64,000 nt of DNA from Macrobrachium rosenbergii (taxonomy: Eukaryota; Arthropoda; Malacostraca; Decapoda; Palaemonidae): the NCBI RefSeq assembly GCF_040412425.1, contig NC_089755.1, positions 53,504,298 through 53,568,297 of the forward strand, read 5' to 3'. The notes under the pieces were generated by a model. That model saw only the letters and a list, made by a program, of their open reading frames with translations. It did not search any database and was not told the origin of the DNA. Of this stretch, positions 30,660 through 43,440 are shown in pieces (positions within the stretch are counted from its first letter, which is position 1; every line of letters begins with the position of its first letter). Position numbers and translations under genes: made by a program.

Positions 30660-33600
30660 GTAGAATCTAGTACTATTGAAAATAAACCTAGCGTTAAGAA
30701 ATACAGACAGACGAAGGGAGATATGCGTGTCATTTTAATTAATAATAACTATTTACTATTTCAATTTCCAACACGGCATCTAGACCACACCAATAAACAA
30801 CCAAACAAAAGAAATGGGAAAAGGCGCTAGTCCCGCGCACTAGAGGAGAGGAAGATGGTCTATTGTTTACAAAACACTATAAGCACGGTAAACCAGGCCT
30901 TCATCCCAGAGAAGTTCTGCCTTAGAAAGTTCCCTTCTTCTTCTTCCACCCCCTTCCTAAGTTCCCCCTCTCTTCACACTTCTCTATAGCTGCCGGTGTC
31001 AGGCAAGAGGGATTGAATTTTGGGGCGAAAACAAACGATGATGTCCGTAAGCTCCCTACCACGGTCTAGAAGGCTTCCCGCCATAAAACAAAGACATCCT
31101 CGTTTTCCTTTTTATATGTATATTTTTTTCCATGCAGACTATCTGTTATTTTCTTTCTTATATACACTCCTTGTTTGTGTTCCGTTCTCTTGTGAAATAA
31201 CAGTTTCTTTAGATTCATTTTTTGCATTTTTCTTGACGTTGTCCGCTTCCATAACAGTCGGTCATTTTGATTTCAGTTTAAATTTCAAGATTTTGTGACC
31301 CATTTCCCGCTCTCCCGACCACAGCACAATAATAAGGTCTATAAGTTGTGCGTCAACTCTGAATATGTCCAAAGTTTCTTAGTTTGAACAGCTTTTCTTT
31401 ACTGAATCATTGGATATTTCTCTCTCTTCTTCTCATTGGCTTTAATAGTCCGAAACTGTAAGAGATCATTAGTGTATTGCTGACAGGTGTACAGTACGTG
31501 TTAGGTGTACTGTGTACATTGGAAGTGAATGTGCGTTTGCGCGCGCGTAACACTCTGAAAGTCAAGATGAGCGCCTAAGACAAGCGAGAAGGAGAGCAAC
31601 AAGTATAATTATGTAAATACAAAGAGGATTATTTGAAGGCCTTTCCTGCGTCCTTTGGGTTCGGGATTCCAAAGTGAGTAAAATCGCCTATTTCTCTCTC
31701 TCACTCAAAACAAACGCCCAAAAAACTATACCTGAAAGAGAACCTGTTATTCAAGACATCATCATCATCCTATTATTATCAATTATCATCATTACTGTTA
31801 TTATTATTTACGAGCCAATGGTAAGAGTTGGTGGCCACGGGTTGGATGACGGTTAATTTAAACAATGAGTGTAATCCCCGTAGACTGGTTTTTTAGCACA
31901 TACGCAGAAATGCGCATTGCGTTATATTATTACTTAAAATGCCTTTGACTATGAAGCCTAATATTATTATTACCTAAAATTTCATATGCCAACAACCACG
32001 ATTAATAATAATAATAATATAATAATAATAAAAGACGTTGGAAAATCTTATAAGTGAGTCTATAAGTAAGCCTGACTTTACGAAATGAAAGGACACAATA
32101 CAAGTGTGATTCATCTTGACAGCGTCTAAAGAACACTCTGTTCCTTTATTGGTCATAATTCATCCCATTTGTCAATATTATTGTCATTATAATCTTGCAC
32201 CTCTCTCTCTCATTTCAGTACAAATCTTTACAACACAGACGTACTCTCTCTCTCTCTCTCTCACCCCTAAACTTAAAGATCCATTTGTTAAGTCTTAAAT
32301 TTTCCATGTCGGGCGTCAAGTAGCCGAGATGTAGAGATAAAGAGACACTTCTTGTTCAGTAAAATCAGCCCTTATTTCATAACGCAACAAGGAGGGAAAT
32401 CGTTTGGAGAGGCCATTTCTGAATGCGTTCTAAGGACCTTGTCGCATGAATGCATAAACACCTCTATATCCTTAGCCCTTAAGGGTGGCGATAAAGTTAT
32501 AAACGCCGCTCTTGAGTGTTTGATGCGTTCTTTAGACACAATTATCTCTATTATACTTATATATTCTGAATATTTAGAAGCGCATTTAGAAAGCACTAAA
32601 GAAGTGCATTGCAAACCAGTCATTTTCAAGTAAATAGAAAGCAAAAACTGGAGGAAGAAGGTAAATGCGAATATATGGTAACCAGTGGCGTGATCATTGG
32701 TCTAGTGGAATCCTCAAACAGATTCTTTTTTCCCCTTCCAAAGACCTACAACATACGATACGTACCCGCGTAACATAAACCACTGGACGAAGTAGGGCCT
32801 CCGTCTTTATGCCCTGGGTACAAGGGACACAGATTGGAATGTCAGGGCGGACGACTGTTGTCAGGTATGCGGGCGACCCTGGTTTGAACGCTAATGGATG
32901 ATGGCGTCTCATGGCGAGGTCTCCCCCCTACCCCACCCTAAAATGCGACACTCAACGCGGAGGGGAGAGAGAAAGTAAAGGGGCACCCCTTTTTTCACCA
33001 TGAGCTTTTTTGTTGGGGGGGGGAGAGAAAAAGGGTTCCCTTTTCTCCCCTTACCCTTGTTGGCCTTTGAAGAGGCGAACTTGATGAAAAGGATGATTTA
33101 TGAAGGCGGGCGATCTTTCAGTCTCACAGCGACTCACTTTTAAGATGATCCAACATATTTGCACAACGAGGAGGTATTTCAGTGTATGGGTCTACAGACA
33201 ACCTCGAGGTCACTGAACACAACGAGAGTAATAACATAATAATATTGCTAGATTTCACGTTAGGTTATAAACTCTAACTGCGAAATCTAAATTTCTGACA
33301 TACAGCGAACAGTGCCTTTCAATCCCTGCTCCGTATCTCGATTTCAAAGGAGGCATGCAGTGACGAATAAAAAAATATATTCGAATATCATTGACCAAAG
33401 CAGTAAGGTATATGCAAACCAATAGCTATATGCCAAGCAATAGCCACAGTCAGTCCCATGAATATTTGAAGCATCGTTGCCATATCCATAAACTGGATTG
33501 ATTTTGAATAAATACAATGATTGTACTTTTCCTGTTATCGTCAGCTGAGTAAATCGTACTCATTTTTCAAGGCAATATTTATTCCTATGGCCCGACAGAT

Positions 33601-33713
33601 GGGGGCAATAATCGCTCTGTGGCAGTGAAATATGATTGAAAGGGTGCAACTATGATAAACTCCAAGGACCATTTGCTTTCATTGTACCTTGCTTCGTTTG
33701 TCTCATAGTCTGA

Positions 33714-33718
<5 letters not shown>
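30660..33718. other. Intergenic, no gene recognised
   Basis: Mixed unique DNA with short CT, AAT and ATT runs (31740-31810, 32000-32030, 32243-32262) and G-runs near 33015. The 93-residue frame at 32352-32633 has no family features. Confidence 0.5.
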
Positions 33719-33782
<64 letters not shown>

Positions 33783-33809
33783 GACCTGGGGCAACCCGAA
33801 CGAACTGTA

Positions 33810-33874
<65 letters not shown>
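33719..33874. repeat. Paired (CT)n microsatellites
   Basis: CT 33719-33778 and 33812-33874 flank a 33-bp unique island (GAGGGACCTGGGGCAACCCG and following). Confidence 0.96.
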
Positions 33875-33878
<4 letters not shown>

Positions 33879-36378
33879 CAAACAAATATCATTTTCAACA
33901 AATGCTAGAATTCCCAGAGGTAGGAAAGATAAAATCCACGGGACTGATAAAACACGAGGAAAACAAAAGCTTGATAATGACCACTGATATAGTTTGGACT
34001 CACTCTAGACTAGAGCATCAAAGCCATGTGAAAATACTTCACCTTGAAATGTGTCGCAAAAGTCATTAATGTGCGTAAATTCAACAAATATCAAACGAAG
34101 CACCGAGGTTTGTAGACCGAACTCTTAGGCTATCCAATCCTGAGGCTATCGACGGTGCTGCCTTAAAACACGAGAGGTAAAGGTAGGATTTGAAATTCTA
34201 ATGAATTCGGCCTTTTTTTTTTTTTTTTTTTTTTTGTTATCCGTAACAGAACTCTTGATAGTGTATCACGTTCTTATATCAGTCGAAACCTTATAATAGT
34301 CGATTTGTGGAAAATGGCACGATGACAAACCTTTTGAAAAAGTTAGTTACTATTATAATAGCTCTAGATATTTTAACAATTTATTTCCCTCTAGGTAATA
34401 CATATGACGTTGGCAAACCTTTGGAAGTTAAATACTAATCGGTCTAGGCATTTTAATCATCATTTATTTCCCTCTAGGTTATATACATCTGATGTCCTCA
34501 CGAATGATAGGCCTGTAATGTCTAAAGGCAGTGCGTCTTTTTTCTCTCATAGAAAGATCATGTTTAAGATTTTTAAAAAAATTATGTATGCATAGATAGA
34601 CTCTATGAAGGTGACTATGTGATTTTGTAATTGAGTACATCAAACCATGAATGTTCTTGAGGAACTTTTAGATCAATTTTAAACTTGGCAGGGGTAGGAT
34701 TTTGAAGGACGAGGAAGAAGTGGCAACAACATACTGAGTCAGGAATTCGACCAGAGTCGAACTCTAGAAGGATTGGTTTCACTGTTGTCGACGGGCGCAG
34801 ATGAGAAACAGAACGATCAAACACCGTCAAAAATGTATATCGTCATGCAACTGAAAACTGTAGGTCCTCAAGGAATAATACTTGCTTCACCCAGGTGAAT
34901 ATATTGTTAAATCATTCTTCTCAGTGCCATAGATGTGGATATGATAAAGTTTACGTTATAGACTAGTACTACATGTCCACTATACTGAGAATATGTTCCT
35001 AAAGAATAGACAGGTTTCATATATATATTTTTTTTAATTATATACCCTTGTGTAACATATTTAGAATGACTTTTTGATACCAGGCTGTCAGTCAATCTGC
35101 GGAATTTGGTTATTGCAACAATAAGCGTCAAGTGGAGGTTGGTAAATCAAACAGGTTGAGTTTTCAAATATACTGTCTGCATACGTAAGCAGTGTAAAGC
35201 TAATACCACAAATTTATATTTAAAATGTAATATCTGAAATGGCTGTAGTGATATGGGGCCACAGTTTCATAATATTTAGAAAAATAAAAGGATTTATCCT
35301 GTTCTGAAAGCTTATTATAGGTAAATACTTCACCACACTGGCAATGATATACTTTTTAGGCAAATAGCTGCAAAAATAGTAGCCTACGCTTTATTCATGC
35401 AAGTTACTTGAACGAGTTTAGAAGGTCATTGAAGTAAGCTTCCATAGAACAGAACGTCCATAACTCCATATGTAGTGAGAGAAAGTTGAGAGAAGAATCG
35501 AATAAATATATGGAAATCAGTTTAAAAATTTAGCCCATTGGCCTACGAATATTTATTTCTTTATTAGTTAAGGCTGACCTGTCAAGACACGGCCAGTTAC
35601 ACAGAAAGTAGTAGGAATATAGGGACAGAGAGAGAGAGAGAGGGTGGACAGGATTCATTTTGATAAAGAGTAGAAAACACCAGCAAATGAGAAGATTTAG
35701 GGAAACCCTCTTTCCTAATACATCCATTAACCAATTGAATTCTCTTTCATGTCCTGTGTAGAATGTATTTCTTAATAAATCAATAAATTTATCATATATA
35801 TTGTCCATAATATACAGACGTTATAACGTACGTCATACTTTTTAGTAAACCCTAGTTCATGAAAGCTATTGTTGTCTCGAGTGACATCTTGCAAGAAAAC
35901 ATGTTTACCATGTAAGGACAATATAGAAAATGATCCCCATTGTAGAAAACGTCACAGAAAAGTGGATAAATAGCGATAACTATATAAATTTGCTCTCCAC
36001 GTTTTGTAGGCTAGTCTCTTAAAGTTATTGCTTGCTTCGAAAACGATCCTACACATTTGCCTTTATATACATGAAAGTAATCAAGTAGTGATTAACGAAG
36101 ACATATGTCGTGCAATAGCTAGTTTTTCAGAAGTGATAGTCACTAAAATGAATGTTCAGTGCAAGAAAATGATCGATAATTTGTTAGATATGCATGCAAT
36201 TCTTTCTCTGCATTGTATTTTGTTGCTCAACTCAGCTTTCTTATTATTATATCCATTTTTTCCAGTCGAGCGACTGGTTAAAGTCTGTCACAGTCGTACT
36301 ACCAGTTACTGTGAGAGTAGGAATCACAGTGCAACATAAGCTTTATCAAGGCTAGAGAGTTCCCAGATGTTATAATTC

Positions 36379-36600
36379 ATGTTAAAACGCCCACGTAGTC
36401 TGTATTTCAAGATTACCCTCCAATATTCTGTATTTCAGTTTAGAACGCTTCGGTGCTATGTATTTCAGGGTAGAATTCAGCCTAGGCCTATTTTGTTTCA
36501 GGTCAGAATGCAATTATATTCTGAATTCAGAGTAACTCGTCAATATACCAAATTCTCTACAGTTTGGGTGACAAAGGAATATATTGAATTTTGCTGAGCA
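36379..36600 (+). repeat. Degenerate ~33-36-bp tandem repeat, open in one frame
   Basis: Six diverged units share TCTGTATTTCAGxxTAGAA-like sequence; in one frame they read SLYFKITLQY, SVFQFRTLRCY, VFQGRIQPRPI, LFQVRMQLYS, EFRVTRQYTKF and a last weak copy. Length 72 codons from ATG to TGA. No family recognised; likely a minisatellite by chance open. Confidence 0.45.
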
Positions 36601-37370
36601 TTTTGCAAGAAAAATCCAGATTTACTGAAATTATAATAAAGCAAATACCACTATTAAAGCAAGAGCAATAATGATCGAGAATTCAAAATCTAGATGGCGC
36701 TACTTGTCTTACAAGGTGACACCAAAGAAAGGATCAGAGGAAAATGTACTGCTTCGTCATGCTTGTTTTTGTTATTTTTCCTCTGTTCCTCTGATGAAGT
36801 GACTGTTACGGTCATTTTGTCATCGACTATCGTTCAAAAGGCATCCGCGAAAACATGGTCTAGACTGCGCGTGGAACGTCCTGGTATGGTTACTATGGTA
36901 CTTTATTTTACCCTTTAAGAATTGTCTAATATTTAGTAGTCTTGAACTCATTTTGTCGGAGTTGTGGCTTTAAACACTGATTTTACGAGGCATAGGCTAC
37001 GGTGTTAATGGATGCATCTTTGGCTTAATGCATAGACCCATGTCCTACAACATTATAATTTCATGCATTTGATGTGTTCGGTTAGCGCTCCTATATCATA
37101 CCCTACGTGGGGACAGTTTTGTTTTATCCACGAGTTTTGCTGGTCAGCAGGTAGCTTTGTTTTGGGGCTTAATTTTCTACCCATTTGTTTTTAAGTTTGT
37201 TAGGTTCTTGAAATAGCTACGGCTGAAATGTATGCCGTAATTTATGCCACTAACATACCCGAGTTTACCCTATGCGTAGCAAATAGTAGGGTATATTTTT
37301 ATATTAGTTTTCATTGTCAGAGACACTAGATCATCTTAAAAATTAGTTTACATTAGTTTACATGCTAGAC

Positions 37371-37742
37371 TGTGGCAATTGGCGTTTTTCTTTGTTATTT
37401 TACTTGCTTTACAAGAATTTAAAGTAATATTTTGTCGCTAATTTATCATTGATGACTGAAGATAATGCCGGCATTCCGCGGCAAGCCCGCTCCCCACCTC
37501 CAAAGCTAATACGGCAAAATTGGTAACCAGTAAACACCTCTTGGGTACGTTATGTTGGTATTTTTAGGGTGTACTGGTTACTTGCCGTATTAGCTATGGA
37601 GGTGGGGGCTTGCCGCGGAATGCTGGCTTAGACCTTATTCAAGTTCTTCAAGGGTCAATGACAGCTTAGTTACAGCCGGCCGACAAAATATTACTTTAAA
37701 TTCTTGTAAAGTAAAATAACATAGAAAAACGTCAATTGTCAT
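37371..37742. mobile_element. Foldback MITE, ~370 bp with arms over most of its length
   Basis: The left arm GTTATTTTACTTGCTTTACA, AGAATTTAAAGTAATATTTT and GTCG is the reverse complement (few mismatches) of the right arm starting CGACAAAATATTACTTTAAA. An inner pair GCATTCCGCGGCAAGC and GCTTGCCGCGGAATGC, plus TAATACGGCAA/TTGCCGTATTA, are also inverted. The loop is around 37530-37570. No clear target duplication and no coding potential; the superfamily is not assigned. Confidence 0.85.
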
Positions 37743-40363
37743 AATCACCAAATAATTATCTTGTTAACGAAGTATTCTAGTTATCGTTCATGTTCGTAAC
37801 TTTTGAGTGTGTCATAATCCAAATAGTTAAGGTAACCTTTTTTTTTTTTTTTTTTAGCCCGAAGTCTGTTTGATCATATGTGGTTTTATGCTCATTCTTC
37901 CACAGTTCTTGGTTCCCGTCGTCAAAGTATTGAATTTTCGCTATTATACTTAGTTAAAAGCTTGCCTTAACCCCCTTTCAAGACCAACACGTAATCTGAA
38001 ATGCCATAGAGGTATCGTAAAGCTATGTGACGATTATAAGACTAGTGCAGAATATCTGAGTGATGTCTTTTAACATCGAATTATAAGATTAATAATAAAG
38101 AATATTTCACTTATGGACATGTCTTTCAACATAAAATATAGGTTTTTCTGTTGTATTATGATGATTAATGATTTTGAAATCTCGCAAATGAATACTTATC
38201 CTTCCCGGCAAATGATACCCAATAAAATTAATAAAATTTTTCAGAATAAGCTATAGAAAACTGTAATCATAAACACAGTTTTGCCTATTAGCTATGGAGT
38301 ATTTTTGACTTTCAGGGCAATATCATTGCCGAACCCTATTCATTTGCGATGGAAATCAAAATCATTCAAATCACATCATAGAAACAGAAAAAACTATATT
38401 TATGTTGATAAATGCTAAAGTGTACCCAATAGTTTTCAAGATAGACATAATCCTAAGTATTTTTTACTTTCAGGGCAGAACCCTGCCCGGGAGAAACTTT
38501 TTGGTGATATTGCTTGCATGTAGCTTTAAAAGATAACGGGTTAAACAGCTGTAGGCCTACGTGTTCGACTGTATAACGGAATATAGATATATCGTTATCG
38601 CTGTTCTTACCGGGTATATGCATTCATTGTTTCAAAACCACGTAACCAATAAAGAAACCTGGTTTTCATGAATGTGGCGATGGGGATCTGTTTGACACAT
38701 ACTCGGGATAGGGTACCGAAAGGACTCGGCCTAATATTTACGTCTGTTACCGATGGAGTCGGATGTAACTAGCTCATTGGCAACTGTTTGTCGGTAAGAG
38801 GTCTTAGTTATCGTTTCCACATGTCAAAGAACGTTTAAAAGGTGAGTTAATCCAAATTGCAAACAATACAGTAACCAGGCCTAGCTTCACCTCAGATTCA
38901 CCTCTTGAATTAGTGATATCAAAATAGACTTCGTAATAATTCTGTTTGGCGTCTAAAAGATACAGTATACGTGATATATATGGTAAACATAATCGTACCA
39001 TATATTAGCCAAAAAAATTTACATGAAATACATAAAATTAAGTACACTGGGATAAATTTTTTTCTAAAGTGGCAGTACATGGTTCATTATTCACTAAAAA
39101 TCAGTTGCCTGTCAACTCAAGAAATCCACTTTATCATCACTCTTAAAAATTTTGGTGCTGTGTGCTGCCTCAGTCTATTTACAGTAAAATTTTGGTCTGT
39201 GGCACACTCATAGATGAGTAGATAAGTTTTTTCTCACTAGGAAGTTTTAAGTGATTTACCAATAGAAAGGTGTAGGCGTAACGCTATAGCTCGTATATCA
39301 AAAGCTCTTTAAGTAAAATTTCCTGTTGCCGTAAGTTTGGTTTTACAAGGGAAATCCTCAATGTGTTGCGCCGTTTGGAATTTTAAAAGTTTAAGAGGTC
39401 GTGGGGTTTAGTGATGTTTTTAGTCATATACATTGCAATCTGTCAGTTTCCTGATTTTTTTTATCTTCTGGAGCGTGTAAAGGACAGGTTTAATTGTTGA
39501 ATAGATAGGTTCTAATTTGTTTATATTTGGAAAACGACCTAGAGCTCTTTATTGCAAAGATGGCTCTTCTCGTGGCTTTGATTCTCGTTTCTGCATGATC
39601 TGTTTTTGATAGAGAAACCTCTTTAGTTGTGTAAAGAATTTTTGTTCCTTGTAAGCGCGGTTTAAGAAACTATTTCCAATTAACAAGGATATTTTTCATA
39701 CGTAATGTAGGTTTTTATCGAGTGAAATATTTTGTACATTAAATCATTGCAGTCCTGCTAATACTTGCATTGCTCGAGAGAATGCCATTCGCAAAATAAA
39801 ATGCATTTGTACATTGTTAGTGAAAATGCCTGCTTGTGCATAGATTGATGCTCTTTTGTGATAAAATAGTTTTAATAAAAATGAGTTAAGCCCCACTTGT
39901 CCAGTCCATTTGCGTGTTAGTATATTATTATAATAAAATGGTCAGTAATCCTTTGAGAACGGTAAGCCTATTCCAACAGTCTCTTATGTGCAACGTATTC
40001 ACATTTCGTTTTTTCGTCTTACCTGTCTATATACGTCTTACCTGTCTATATACGGTTGTTTTTGTTGATGCTAAGAAGCCAAGGTTATAATGAGTGAAAA
40101 GTAGCATCAACGAATCACTTTAGTATTTCGCCTTAGACCTAAATTCCCTTTTACTCTGGTCAGCGAGTATCTCCATAGGTGAATTAACTAGCAAAGGTTA
40201 ATAGGCGTTCTTAAGTATTTTTCCCAATAAGTCATAATACGTAGCTATAATGGTATATTAAACCTGTCTCCTGAGTATATCAGTTAAAGAAAAATTTGAG
40301 ACTAGTTTTTACTGGTCTTAAAAATGATTGAATTTTGCATTTAACTGGTGTAATCTCTTCCAG

Positions 40364-40486
40364 ATGTGTAAAGCTGCCGGCGCTGAAATCATGATGCAAG
40401 AAGCCAGTACAGAACTTTTGGAGTGGAAACCAAGCTTCATTTTTAACTTAGAATGGGAAACAAAACTAGTCTGGGCGAGCTTTTGA
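40364..40486 (+). other. Exon-like block with short ORF (40 residues)
   Basis: A good acceptor (GTAATCTCTTCCAG) ends at 40363 and is directly followed by ATG TGT and an open frame reading MCKAAGAEIMMQEASTELLE, then WKPSFIFNLEWETKLVWASF and TGA. The block is more GC-rich than its surroundings. A second block at 41061-41214 follows TCTTTCTTTCAG and is open for 51 codons (IKLGKLLEWYGVTRRLRKK...). They may be exons of a non-coding RNA or of an unrecognised gene; no family match is apparent. Confidence 0.25.
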
Positions 40487-42863
40487 GCTGGAGGAGACGC
40501 TTACCATACATCTGGCACCCATGACCTGAAGAGCCTGGCGTAAAATGAATACGTAGTCAAAACGTCAAAGTTTTATTAAAAAAATACACCAGATAAGATT
40601 GCAATGCAGATAGATTCGTAGTGGGGTGGGATTCAGTTTACACAGGTTAAAAAGTAACTTAAGTTTTCAGCAAAGATGTTGGTGGAAGTGCATTTAAATG
40701 TAAAATCTTCATTTTAAGTTTTGCAAAATTAAGACTAGGATTTTGACATAAAAATTTATTGTAAGTAAATCTGAATAGTAGAACGTACAAAGTAAATCTG
40801 ACAAATATGGGTCATATTCCCTTTCAGTAGGGAAGGATATTAAAAGCATTTTTGTTTGTAATTAAGTTTATTTACTTAGAATTGAAATAGACAGTTAATG
40901 TTTGATTTTTTTTATAGGCATGATTTCCATTGGTTTTCAAAAACAGAAAACTAAGTACTGTATATGGTATTTTTTTAGTATTTTGATAATGATGGGTGTC
41001 GAGACCCAGCGAATGTCGATTAGAACACAATTCTCTTCTGAATGAATGTCTTTCTTTCAGATTAAACTTGGAAAGCTTCTTGAATGGTACGGTGTAACCA
41101 GGAGGTTAAGGAAGAAGTGTCTACATACCAAGCAGGAAATGGGATCTTTGGCTTCAAAAGCTAGGATTACTGTACACCCGGATTTTTCATGTAGTAGTGT
41201 GCCGAATTTTTGAAAGTTTGTTTACTGTTGTAAATGAGGCTCTAAAGTATTATTGGCTAAGTAGTTTTGTTCTTGACAGTAATGCTACAATTATTGCTTA
41301 TCAATTTTACTTCTGTTCCAGTGATTGTTTTCAGGCCTTAGTTTTTTCACTGTAGATAACCATTAAATCAATTACTAGGTGCATCAGTATCCATTTTGGA
41401 AGATTTTTTAGTCAAATAATGCTTAAAAATAAGTTTTAACTCAATTTGTTATATGTTTCAAATCTCCACTTAACAGAACTTGAGTTGCCACCTTAATCTG
41501 TATTTTTTACTTAGAGCCTCATCATGAAATCTCTCTCATCAGTGTTTTGGTATTTTTGGAAACTTCGTCTTAGAAACACTTAATTATTAGAGGCATGCAG
41601 CTTATTAGTTTTCATTACTGATTGCCATTATTTGGTATGGACAGCAGTTAAACGTGGAATTTCACAGAAAATGGTTACAGTTTCTTTTTTGGTTATTCAT
41701 GTTTTTTTTTTTTTTTTTTGTATGATTGGTAGTTTTTTTTAATGTAATACTGTGTTATGAACACAACTAAAGTTAACGGAGAAATTGAAGTGAAGGTAAT
41801 TTTTTTGTAGCTAATTCCTGATTCTTCTATGAGGACTTTATCATGATCGAGTATTTTGTTTTCATTTTGGTTCTTTACATAACAGTGAACATTTAAAGAA
41901 ACTGACATTCTGGATAATTGTCTCTAAAAGGCTTGTATCGTACTTTTACTGTATTACAATTAAATTTCTATTTATGGAGGGGTTTGGGTACTCGTTGATT
42001 GGCCAATATTTGTCAAATTTAAAAGCAGTATTTTGATATCAGTGGCCTTTAGGATCAAAATTTTCATTTTTGTCATTGCTATCAACCAGATTTCTCCCCT
42101 GTCACTAGTATTTGTACAAAAAGTGTCAAACCAAGTCAGTGTAATGATTAGGTAAATACTTAAGCATTGGTATTATGTCCTTGAGACTCGAAAAGAAATC
42201 CATGGGAATTAAAATAAACGTTCATTGATTTTGTGACTGATGAGAGAGATATTTGGATTACTGTGTACAGGTACCATTGGTTGAAAATTTGGAAATTAGA
42301 GAGAATTTCTGCAATTTTAGGCTTTTGAAGTATGTGGTTCTAGTGTAGCCTGTAGCCTAGACCTATCTCTTCAGCTCTCAAATATTCAATTCACCAAAGG
42401 CTTACGCCACACTTGGAACGTTTCAAATTTCATTACAATATATTTTGAGACTTCGGTTTGCCGCTTTTTCATATTTTAAATTTTATGTTAGTTAATGACA
42501 ATCCCCTTTTGTATCTTAGCTAACTGAATGGCAACATTTAATACATGTTGAATTTTAAGTTTAGACAATAATGATCATCTCTTGTAATTTTTAAGGGTAG
42601 TAGTAGTCTATAATTAAATCGGCACTTCTGAACTTGGTGTAAAATTACATAACTTCCCTTACCGTAATACATAAATTATTTTGAAATCTGCCAAAGATTT
42701 TATACACTAAGCCGCTAACTGTATCTGGAGTTCTATAAATGGCGATTGGGTTCTTTGCAATGTAAGTGGTCCCCTACGGTATAAGGATGATAACTTGATA
42801 TGAATTGTTGGACACTTTTGTACATCAATAATATTTTAATATTTTAAAGTTTTTTGGGGCATA

Positions 42864-42868
<5 letters not shown>

Positions 42869-42950
<82 letters not shown>
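42869..42950. repeat. (CT)n microsatellite
   Basis: About 40 CT units, pure. Confidence 0.97.
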
Positions 42951-42953
<3 letters not shown>

Positions 42954-43199
42954 TGCCAAACATACTTCGAAGGTTCAAAGTGTTGGATTTTGTAAGCCAC
43001 AATTCAAACGTAATAAGCGTTTTCCTAAATTTTCCTTTGGATGAAATATTGCAGAAATTCTCTGTTCCCTCTTATACAAAATTCCATTTTCAGATCACCT
43101 ATTCCCTCGCCTAGGTCCTCCCCTCTCCCAAATTCGAGAAGCTAAAAAAAGATGTAAAGAAAATCAAACTGAAAAAAAAAAATCCCAGTCAACGTTCAT

Positions 43200-43440
43200 G
43201 ACTGAGGTCTCGCCCTGCCCCCCTCCCCATTCCAGCACTAGCATTTGCCAAAGTATTCCTCGCGACAAAAGGGCCAAAGAGTCAGTGAAATAGATCTTTT
43301 TAACCAGATGAACCACTGTTCATTTATACTGTTTATGATCTTCCCATGTGCAGAACTGGTTCATTCTGGTGTAATGAGAGCAGTGGCCTTACATCTGAAC
43401 TTTTGTACGTTTCGAAATGTTGATAGGCTGTCCTGGTAAA
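43200..43440 (+). mobile_element. Unclassified interspersed repeat, copy 1
   Basis: CCCCCCTCCCCATTCCAGCA, ATTTGCCAAAG, AAAGGGCCAAAGAGTCAGTG, AAATAGATCTTTTTAACCAG and TAATGAGAGCAGTGGCCTTA recur in the same order in the copy at 48830-49075 on the other strand. No conserved coding frame. Confidence 0.7.

Larger units (their letters stand above)
33900..42860. other. AT-rich, microsatellite-poor block with few recognised features
   Basis: Nearly 9 kb with no long GA/CT, CA or TA array, in sharp contrast to the 0-34 kb side. It holds the foldback MITE (37.4 kb), small tandem duplications (GTCTTACCTGTCTATATAC at about 40016 and 40036) and exon-like blocks at 40.4 and 41.1 kb. From about 36.7 kb T exceeds A on the + strand. 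No protein family recognised. Confidence 0.5.

Noticed and set aside
32352..32633. 93-codon frame with an antisense 90-codon frame
   Set aside because: No recognisable motif, no splice or promoter context; length is within chance expectation.
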